Origin: DAOUMU01 sp034409055
GTDB lineage: Bacteria > Chloroflexota > Anaerolineae > 4572-78 > J111
Direction: 5' to 3'
Assembly: GCA_034409055.1 (NCBI GenBank)
Contig: DAOUMU010000282.1
Span: forward strand, 1-27,963
DNA length: 27,963 bases
Positions within the stretch are counted from its first letter, which is position 1. Every line of letters begins with the position of its first letter. A program made the position numbers and the translations under genes. Positions 13,843 to 19,677 of this stretch are shown one piece after another. Below the pieces are notes generated by a model, which saw only the letters and a program-made list of their open reading frames with translations, did no database searches and was not told the origin of the DNA.

Positions 13843-14014
13843 ATGACGAATTTCACCCTTGACCAACCTGAATTATTGCGTGTCTTGTTCCATCCCCGTC
13901 GTGATTTTGGGGAGGAGTCCACCACTCCAGGGGTACACCAAATCTCTGTGGCAGTTGAAACCAACATTCGGCCGGTCACGCTATTTTGAAGCAATCCAGG
14001 CATTTGTACGATGA
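13843..14014 (+). pseudogene. Alpha/beta hydrolase remnant, internally deleted and frameshifted
   Basis: ATG at 13843 follows AAAGG by about 9 nt and opens a 48-codon frame (MTNFTLDQPELLRVLFHPRR, FGEES...) to TGA at 13987. Downstream in the +1 frame, GRSRYFEAIQAFVR ends in TGA at 14012-14014. As I recall the family, the first piece resembles the N-terminus and the second the extreme C-terminus (D/YF..I.AF..R) of alpha/beta hydrolases. The catalytic middle (GxSxG, Asp, His) is absent. The simplest reading is one large internal deletion joining the two ends out of frame. It lies between the glycosyltransferase remnant and the intact phosphatase gene. Confidence 0.5.
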
Positions 14015-14044
14015 TGAATGGTTTCAGATTATTAGAGGCACAGA

Positions 14045-14578
14045 ATGCAGGAGCAACAGACAAGACCAATTCCCGACTCCTACTGGGTTCGGCCCGGTAA
14101 ATTGTTAGCTGGCGAATATCCCAGAACCCTGGATGATGAAATATCTCAAGTTAAACTGGGCCGCTTCCTTGAGGCGGGGGTCACTTTCTTCCTTGACCTG
14201 ACCCAAGCCGGAGAATACCGCTTGAAACCTTATGCTTCCTTACTCGAAGCGATAGCTGCTGGCCTGGGGCAAGAGGTTCTACATCAGCGGATGCCTATCC
14301 GGGATTTAGACACGCCAACACTGGCGAAGATGGCGCGAATCCTGGACACCATTGACACGGCATTAGAGGCAAACCATATCGTCTACGTCCATTGTTTTGG
14401 TGGTATTGGTCGAACGGGTACGGTGATAGGCTGCTACCTGGTGCGGCACGGGCTGAACAGTGAGGCCGCCCTGGCAGAGATTGCCCGGCTGCGGCAGGGA
14501 ATACCGGACGGCTGGAGACGCTCTCCCGAAACCGAAGCCCAGCGACAGATGGTCCGAAGTTGGCCGGTGGGCGGCTGA
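14045..14578 (+). CDS. Dual-specificity / tyrosine protein phosphatase
   Basis: A 177-residue cytoplasmic cysteine phosphatase. The P-loop is HCFGGIGRTGT with nucleophile Cys117 and phosphate-binding Arg123. The general-acid loop is probably PIRDLDTP (Asp87 or Asp89). The N-terminal SYWVRPGKLLAGEYPR and GVTFFLDLTQAGE segments match the dual-specificity/ADP-dependent-type phosphatases that begin with a WV.P..L.AG.YP motif. The physiological substrate is unknown. AGAGG is 6 nt upstream of the ATG. It is the last gene before a strong terminator and is apparently cotranscribed with the PAP2-like gene and the two remnants. Confidence 0.87.
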   Translation: MQEQQTRPIPDSYWVRPGKLLAGEYPRTLDDEISQVKLGRFLEAGVTFFLDLTQAGEYRLKPYASLLEAIAAGLGQEVLHQRMPIRDLDTPTLAKMARILDTIDTALEANHIVYVHCFGGIGRTGTVIGCYLVRHGLNSEAALAEIARLRQGIPDGWRRSPETEAQRQMVRSWPVGG

Positions 14579-14616
14579 CCGGCATGCCTGCTCGACTCAT
14601 ATGTCCGTTTGTTTTC

Positions 14617-14661
14617 AGCCAGGCTGGGCTGCCCGTCCTCCAGCCTGGCTTTTTGTTTTTT
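14617..14661 (+). terminator. Rho-independent terminator after the phosphatase gene
   Basis: AGCCAGGCTG (14617-14626) and CAGCCTGGCT (14641-14650) form a perfect 10-bp stem with a 14-nt loop, followed by TTTTGTTTTTT. There is no T-run in the opposite direction, so it serves the plus strand. Confidence 0.9.
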
Positions 14662-17600
14662 ACAAATCCGAAACACGCTGACCATAGTGGCTGGCGGCTA
14701 CGGTCAGATCGAAAATATCCACCAGCCCATCGCCGTTCACGTCGGCAGCCGGATCGGTACGATGGTAGCGTGAGGCAATGAAAGCCAGATCAAAGATGTC
14801 AATCCGGCCATCCCCGGTCACATCCCCGCTGGTCAATGCCAATCGAGAGAAGAGGTCGAACTCAATGTCGTTGGTGCCGTCGGGTAACGTGGCCGGAGTA
14901 ACACCCGGACACAGGTTAGGATGATCACCCATCACGGTCACGGTCCCTGGCCCGGTGCCACCGGTCACATAGACCCGCTGGGTAGCCCGGTCCACGGCGA
15001 TGCCTTCGGCCGGATTATCCCCCACCTCCTGGGGGAAGGGTACGTGGAAGTAACTGCTCCACCCCTTTGGAATGAGCAGAGCCTGGTTGCGCTCACTCCC
15101 ATCGGCCGTGGCAGTGGTGGCCCAAACGTGGCCCCCATCACCAAATGGACCAGGGTCTGGATTGACGGCAATGGCTCGCAGGGGCACCGGCCGGTTGCGG
15201 TCGCCAAAGCCCCGATAGAAGGCTGCCCAGCCCAGAAATTGATCGGGCATCCCATGCAGTGAACCAATGACCACCACCCGATGAGGGGCCACCGTGGCCA
15301 CGTACACCAGGTTTCGAGGTTCGTCCACTGTAATACCGTAGGGTTGCGAGCTGTCGTAAAGATTGACCACGCTACTGATGGTGGTTCCTTTGATCACGGT
15401 CACCGTACTATTGCCAAAGTTGGTCACGTACACTTTGCCGGTGACCGGAGTGGTGGCCAGGTGGAAGGGCTGACTGAAGTTGCCGCTCAAGGTGGTGGCG
15501 ACCCTCCTCGCCGAAACGTCGATCACCGATACCGAATCATCTAGGCTGTTAGCCACATAAAGGTAGCCGTATATGGGGTCGTAGACGACACCCCACGGCC
15601 CATTGCCTACATCAACGCCTGGTAGAGCGGTGAAACTGGTGGCCTCGTCATTAATCTCGATAGGGGTGACCTGGTCCGTATTGTAATTGGTCACCCAAAG
15701 CATGTTGTGCAGGGCGTCGTGAGCAATACCATTGGCGGCAGTAATGCCGGTGATAGTCTCAATGACGGTGTTGGTATGGCTATCGATCACGGAAACACTG
15801 TCGCTGCCGAAGTTGGCCACATAGACCCGCTGACGAGCCGGGTCAACGGCAAGGCCACGCGGCGTATTGCCCACGGTGATTGTCCCCAGTGGTGTCGGAG
15901 CGCAATCGTGGGGCGGCACTGGCGTTGGTGGCGGTTCCTCACCCTCGACTGATAGCTTGGCCACAAAAACATCCTTAAAACCTTCGAGACTGGTATCGAA
16001 GGCTCCCGCCGTGGTGGGGAAATTGTGAGAGCTGGTACTACCGGTTACATAGGCGTGATTTGACTCGTCCACGGCCAGACCGTAGGCCTGGTCATAGCCA
16101 TCGCCTGCCCCCAGATAGGTGGCATAGGTTAAGGCCGCACCCTCAGGATTCAGCCTGACCAGAAAAGCATCGGCTGAGGGAGAGGGTCCGGCACAGCCTT
16201 CGCAACTGGTGTCGAATGCGCCGGCTGTGGTGGGGAAATCGGCAGAGGTGGTGTAACCTGTCACATAAGCCCGACCAGCCCCATCCAGAGCCAGATTCTG
16301 ACCGATGTCGTCCCCGTTGCCACCCAGGTAAGTGGCGTAGATTAGGCTGCTGCCATCGGCCGCCAGCTTGGCCACGAAACTGTCCCCGATGAAATCCTCT
16401 TCACTGTTGTTATAATCGGGGTCAAATGCCCCACCCGTTACTGGAAAATCGGCAGACCGGGTGTTGCCGGTTACATAAGCTTGGCCTGTCTCGTCTACAG
16501 CGATGGCATTGGCATATTCGGTCCGGCTGCCGCCCAGGAACGTCGCATAAGCCAATGCGCTGCCAGCGGGATTCAATTTGACCACAAAGATTTCCTGCTG
16601 GTCGTAACTGGTATCGAAAACCCCGGGCGTGGTGGGAAAATCAGTGGAGTGAGTATAACCGGTGACATAGGCACTGCCCGCCCCATCTACGGCAATCCCA
16701 AAGCTGTAGTCGGCATTGTTGCCCCCCACCAGGGTGCCATAAGCCAGATCGCTGCCGTCACCATTCAACTTAACCACGAAAACGTCGTACCAACTGTCAA
16801 GACTGGTGTCGAAGGCGCCTGGCGTGGTGGGAAAATCAGGGGAGGGGGTGAAGCCGGTTACGTAGGCGTTACCCATCTCATCCACGGCCACGTCCCAGCC
16901 AAAATCACTACTGCTTCCTCCCAGCAGGGTCGCATAGATCAGTTCCGTGCCGGTGGCGTTTAATTTGGCCGCAAAAGCGTCAGATTCGCCCCCGAAGCTG
17001 CTGTCGAAAGCACCGGGCGTGGTCGGAAAGTCGGAGGAAGTGGTGTATCCGGCCAGGTAAGCGTCCCCTGCCTCATCGATGGCTATCCCCCAGGCCGTGT
17101 CTAAATCGCTGCCCCCCAGGAAGGTGGCGTAAATCAGACCGCTGCCGTCAGCGTTCAGTTTGGCCACAAAGGCGTCGCTGAAGACCCCCTCGATGTTGGG
17201 GTCGAAAACGCCCGGCGTGGTCGGGAAACCGGGGTAAGCCTGCCCTGTCACGTAAGCGTTGCCGGCCTCATTGACCGCCATATCACGACCGGCATCCAGA
17301 TTGCCGCCCCCACCCAGGAAGGTGCTGTAAAGCAGGTCAGTTACATCAGCGACTTGAGCCAGCGAGTTTTCGGTTTCCTGCCTGGATTCAGGCAAAGAGG
17401 AGGTGGAGAATGGCCAGGTAACCACATCGCCCTCAATCCGTGGCGTCGGGTTAGCTGCCTCGATGTGTATCTCTGCCTGATCCATCTTGAGCAGCGGCAG
17501 GGTGAATTCGCCCACGGCGGTTGTCAGGCGCAGGCGACCGGTTCCATCCAGGGTCAGTGCCTCCGCCCCCGCCACCTGCAAACCGATGTCCTGTAAAGCG

Positions 17601-18187
17601 GTGACGCCTTGGGGTTCTACGCCTGATGGGTCGTTCGTTTGCATAGCCATACGGTCCCGCACGACCAACCGCTGCACCAACTGCCCGTTTTCACCGCTGA
17701 TTTCCAGGTCAATGCCAGGGTATAGGTTGACATAGCGCACGCCACCCCACACCGGTACGTCTGTCCGCCAATTAGCCGGGTGGCTGCCCAGGAAGTAAGA
17801 AACCCGGCTGTCCAATTGATTGAAAGGCTCCAAATCGGACTGAGGGTTAGCGTTGAGGAAAGAAAGGCGCAGGTTAACCCCGCGTTGGACTGAGGCGACG
17901 GAGAAATCCGCCGGATTGTCAGGTGTTAGGGATTCTACCTGTGGCGGTTCAAAGATGGTGAACCAGAGTGCATCCTGGGTCAATGAGAGGGTAGCCCCTC
18001 CGCCATAGATTTGGAAACGGGTTGCCTCCTCAAATTGGCCTATGTTCTCTATAAACATCAACGACTGGTCCGGCTGAGCCAGGGCCAGGCGCTTGGACTG
18101 CCCCGGCAATGTGGCCAAGACAAAAGCCAATATCATCAGGATGATGATCTGACTAAAATTCCAATGATGATTGGTCTGTGTTTTCAT
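14660..18187 (-). CDS. Secreted two-propeller protein: SBBP repeats, YVTN repeats, dockerin
   Basis: About 1175 residues. Signal peptide (about 12-40, ending ALAQ), then a globular region (45-280) starting MFIENIGQF, typical ahead of SBBP repeats. Residues ~289-750 hold seven repeats of about 65 residues (YATFLGG ... AVDEAGNAYVTGxT ... FPTTPGAFD ... DAFVAKLN). A Pro-rich linker with one Cys follows. Residues ~765-1110 hold seven shorter YVTN-type blades (GIAVD ... VYVANFGSDSVSVID). A dockerin-type pair of calcium loops ends the protein (DVTGDGRIDIFDLAFIASRY; DVNGDGLVDIFDLTVAASHY). Exported; probably a surface adhesion or scaffold protein. GTG at 18193 overlaps the GAGGG ribosome site (18193-18197), so ATG at 18187 with 5-nt spacing is preferred. 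It has its own promoter and a long leader. No cohesin partner is in the window. Confidence 0.88.
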   Translation of the reverse strand: MKTQTNHHWNFSQIIILMILAFVLATLPGQSKRLALAQPDQSLMFIENIGQFEEATRFQIYGGGATLSLTQDALWFTIFEPPQVESLTPDNPADFSVASVQRGVNLRLSFLNANPQSDLEPFNQLDSRVSYFLGSHPANWRTDVPVWGGVRYVNLYPGIDLEISGENGQLVQRLVVRDRMAMQTNDPSGVEPQGVTALQDIGLQVAGAEALTLDGTGRLRLTTAVGEFTLPLLKMDQAEIHIEAANPTPRIEGDVVTWPFSTSSLPESRQETENSLAQVADVTDLLYSTFLGGGGNLDAGRDMAVNEAGNAYVTGQAYPGFPTTPGVFDPNIEGVFSDAFVAKLNADGSGLIYATFLGGSDLDTAWGIAIDEAGDAYLAGYTTSSDFPTTPGAFDSSFGGESDAFAAKLNATGTELIYATLLGGSSSDFGWDVAVDEMGNAYVTGFTPSPDFPTTPGAFDTSLDSWYDVFVVKLNGDGSDLAYGTLVGGNNADYSFGIAVDGAGSAYVTGYTHSTDFPTTPGVFDTSYDQQEIFVVKLNPAGSALAYATFLGGSRTEYANAIAVDETGQAYVTGNTRSADFPVTGGAFDPDYNNSEEDFIGDSFVAKLAADGSSLIYATYLGGNGDDIGQNLALDGAGRAYVTGYTTSADFPTTAGAFDTSCEGCAGPSPSADAFLVRLNPEGAALTYATYLGAGDGYDQAYGLAVDESNHAYVTGSTSSHNFPTTAGAFDTSLEGFKDVFVAKLSVEGEEPPPTPVPPHDCAPTPLGTITVGNTPRGLAVDPARQRVYVANFGSDSVSVIDSHTNTVIETITGITAANGIAHDALHNMLWVTNYNTDQVTPIEINDEATSFTALPGVDVGNGPWGVVYDPIYGYLYVANSLDDSVSVIDVSARRVATTLSGNFSQPFHLATTPVTGKVYVTNFGNSTVTVIKGTTISSVVNLYDSSQPYGITVDEPRNLVYVATVAPHRVVVIGSLHGMPDQFLGWAAFYRGFGDRNRPVPLRAIAVNPDPGPFGDGGHVWATTATADGSERNQALLIPKGWSSYFHVPFPQEVGDNPAEGIAVDRATQRVYVTGGTGPGTVTVMGDHPNLCPGVTPATLPDGTNDIEFDLFSRLALTSGDVTGDGRIDIFDLAFIASRYHRTDPAADVNGDGLVDIFDLTVAASHYGQRVSDL

Positions 18188-18235
18188 CTCCACCCTCTTT
18201 TCTTTCCAAGCGATCCGGCAAAACTTGAGAGAAAT

Positions 18236-18300
18236 AAAAAAAAGCCAACCCCTAAAGGACTCCGGCTCTACGAAAAATATCGTGCTGGTAAATTCAGAGC
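18236..18300 (-). promoter_or_regulatory. Terminator / antiterminator-like structure in the propeller-gene leader
   Basis: On the minus strand AGCCGG pairs with TTGGCT (four Watson-Crick, two G-U), capped by TCC/GGG, and is followed by TTTTTTTT: an intrinsic terminator (18236-18267) ending about 39 nt before the ribosome site. Just upstream, GCTCT (18296-18300) can pair with AGAGC (18265-18269), which shares three bases with the terminator's left arm, so the two stems are mutually exclusive. This is the geometry of an attenuator or riboswitch expression platform. I do not recognise the upstream 180 nt as a known aptamer. Confidence 0.5.
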
Positions 18301-18484
18301 AGGTAAAATAAGGCCAATACAGGGCAAAGCAGCATTTTCCCCACTGGCCTGCGGAAAAGCCATCATTAACCCAGAGTACCGTAAAAAGAATAGATTAGAC
18401 ACAAGATTTTACCCACTGTGCGTCAATTTTTAAAGAACAAATAGGGCAACTACCACAATGATTTGTGCTAATTGCAACAATTAT

Positions 18485-18513
18485 AGTATAGCATAGACTG
18501 GATTGGGCTTCAA
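18485..18513 (-). promoter_or_regulatory. Promoter of the propeller-dockerin gene
   Basis: On the minus strand: TTGAAG (-35, 18508-18513), 17-bp spacer, TATACT (-10, 18485-18490) preceded by TGC (extended -10). Predicted start near 18478, giving a leader of about 291 nt. Confidence 0.65.
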
Positions 18514-18534
18514 TGGGATATAAGTGCATAGTGT

Positions 18535-18563
18535 TTGAATTCGCTAAGGGGGCATGGTATAAT
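18535..18563 (+). promoter_or_regulatory. Promoter of the candidate non-coding RNA
   Basis: TTGAAT (-35, 18535-18540), 17-bp spacer, consensus TATAAT (-10, 18558-18563) preceded by TGG (extended -10). It is divergent from the propeller-gene promoter, with only 21 bp between the two -35 boxes. Predicted start near 18570. Confidence 0.7.
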
Positions 18564-18569
18564 ATAACA

Positions 18570-18815
18570 TACGAAGTGTTAAGCATTTTTGCCAGTCTAG
18601 GGGTAATGGCCGCTAGACGGAAATGTTGGAATATTAAGTTACCTTACCCATTTGGGTATAGGGGGCATCTGGAGATGCTTCCCTCTTGAAACTACGCCAA
18701 TATTTGGTTCAACGATTATCGGTGAAAAATTTCGCCGCTTATCTGACTGGCTGAATTGATACCTGTCTAAACATCAAACTCCCCAGATGTGCCCTACATC
18801 TGGGGAGTTTTTATT
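18570..18815 (+). ncRNA. Candidate structured non-coding RNA, about 245 nt
   Basis: The span between a near-ideal promoter and a strong terminator has no convincing ORF (longest ATG frame is 27 codons, without a good ribosome site). It contains hairpins GTCTAG/CTAGAC (18595-18618), TACCC/GGGTA (18645-18658), a 10-bp stem at 18661-18682 with two G-U pairs, CGGTGAA/TTCGCCG (18720-18737, one G-U), and the terminator. It lacks the hallmarks of tmRNA, RNase P RNA and SRP RNA. It could be a trans-acting small RNA or a prematurely terminated leader of the gene at 18973. The family is unknown. Confidence 0.5.
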
Positions 18816-18816
18816 G
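18776..18816 (+). terminator. Rho-independent terminator of the candidate RNA
   Basis: AAACTCCCCAGATGT (18776-18790) pairs perfectly over 15 bp with ACATCTGGGGAGTTT (18796-18810), 5-nt loop, followed by TTATT; the T-run starts inside the stem (TTTTTATT). No gene ends nearby on this strand. Confidence 0.9.
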
Positions 18817-18972
18817 TCCGGGGTGTAAAAACAGGGTGCCAATTGTCTTTTACCCGCGTCCAGCCTAAGGCGAAACAGTCGATGCTTTGATTGCTGGTGC
18901 TGTCTTAAGGACTATTGTCCTTAGTCTAAAAACATAAATCTGTGTAATAAAGAAATGGTAAGGAGAATAATA

Positions 18973-19503
18973 ATGGCCAAGAAAGAAGTTTATCGGGAGA
19001 AGCAAGAACGTGAAGAAAGGGGAGTAACGATGACAACAAGAGATGCCTTTTTAAAGAAGGCAGAAGCTCAACTTAAAGAATGGCGTGATGAAGTTGAAAA
19101 TCTGAAAGCCGAGGCGATAAAAATTAAGCCCGACACCAGAATGATTTACTATAACCAACTTCAAGCGTTATCTGTCAAACAGGAAACGGCCGGGCAGAAA
19201 CTGGCGGAATTGAGACTGGCTGGCAAAGAAAGCTGGGAAGAAATGAAAGTGGAGGTGGAGAACGCCCTGACCGCAGCCAAGGAAGATATTGATCGGCTCA
19301 AAGAGATAGCCCATTATGGGGGGCTTAGCTGGGCTAGAGGAATAGCTAAAGAGCACGTTATTCGATCGATCGGCTGGGCTGAAGGAATAGCTAAAGAGGA
19401 TCCCCTCGAATCGATCGGCTGGGCTGAGGGAATAGCTAAAGAGAACCTCCTCGAATCGATCGGCTGGGCCGAAGGTTATCACCGAGAAGAAGAAAAGTCT
19501 TAA
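18973..19503 (+). CDS. Coiled-coil stress-type protein with C-terminal 15-residue repeats
   Basis: A 176-residue soluble, highly charged protein. Residues ~20-110 are a helical coiled coil starting TTRDAFLKKAEAQLKEWRDE, resembling the short coiled-coil proteins related to cyanobacterial sll1863 (assignment from pattern only). The C-terminus has four 15-residue units of the form SIGWAEGIAKExxLE, the last changing to SIGWAEGYHREEEKS. Two starts are credible: ATG 18973 with AAGGAG (18960-18965) 7 nt upstream, and ATG 19030 with GGGGAG 5 nt upstream, which would begin at the conserved MTTRDAF. ATG 18955 overlaps no usable ribosome site. The 19-residue extension (MAKKEVYREKQEREERG...) is very charged. 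It shares a terminator with the convergent pyrophosphatase gene. Function is unknown. Confidence 0.75.
   Translation: MAKKEVYREKQEREERGVTMTTRDAFLKKAEAQLKEWRDEVENLKAEAIKIKPDTRMIYYNQLQALSVKQETAGQKLAELRLAGKESWEEMKVEVENALTAAKEDIDRLKEIAHYGGLSWARGIAKEHVIRSIGWAEGIAKEDPLESIGWAEGIAKENLLESIGWAEGYHREEEKS
19321..19500 (+). repeat. Four in-frame 45-bp repeats in the coiled-coil gene
   Basis: Units at 19321-19365, 19366-19410, 19411-19455 and 19456-19500, each encoding 15 residues. The two central units are nearly identical in DNA (TCGATCGGCTGGGCTGA start), which indicates recent duplication; the outer two have diverged. Confidence 0.85.
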
Positions 19504-19611
19504 AAGAAAGCCGTATTGGCTAACTATTCACCGGGTGCGGGTAAGAAATTACTCTTAACTATTCACCTTCATGTCATTTCTTCGTCAAACTCAGGTGGGG
19601 AGTTAAAGCAA

Positions 19612-19648
19612 AAGAGGGCAGCCTGGTTGAGGCTGCCCTCTTCTTCTT
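19612..19648. terminator. Bidirectional terminator between convergent genes
   Basis: AAGAGGGCAGCCT (19612-19624) pairs perfectly with AGGCTGCCCTCTT (19630-19642) over 13 bp with a 5-nt loop. On the plus strand CTTCTT follows, and on the minus strand TTTTGCTTT follows. It serves both the coiled-coil gene and the pyrophosphatase gene. Confidence 0.88.
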
Positions 19649-19677
19649 AACAAGTTTGGGTAAAACGGGGTGAAGCG

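Larger units (their letters stand above)
18194..18954. other. Divergent regulatory region between the propeller and coiled-coil genes
   Basis: 760 bp without a convincing ORF. It contains the leader and attenuator-like hairpin of the propeller gene (18188-18478), two back-to-back extended -10 promoters (18485-18563), a candidate non-coding RNA (18570-18815), and a 7-bp hairpin (TAAGGAC/GTCCTTA, 18906-18923) just before the coiled-coil gene. Confidence 0.7.

Noticed and set aside
18319..18328. c-di-GMP-I riboswitch (ACAGGGCAAA on the plus strand)
   Set aside because: The surrounding stems, GNRA loop and GACGCAAAGCC part do not fit, and the strand is opposite to the gene it would control.
18011..18433. 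Plus-strand 140-residue open frame
   Set aside because: Overlaps the start and leader of the propeller gene on the other strand and has no family resemblance.
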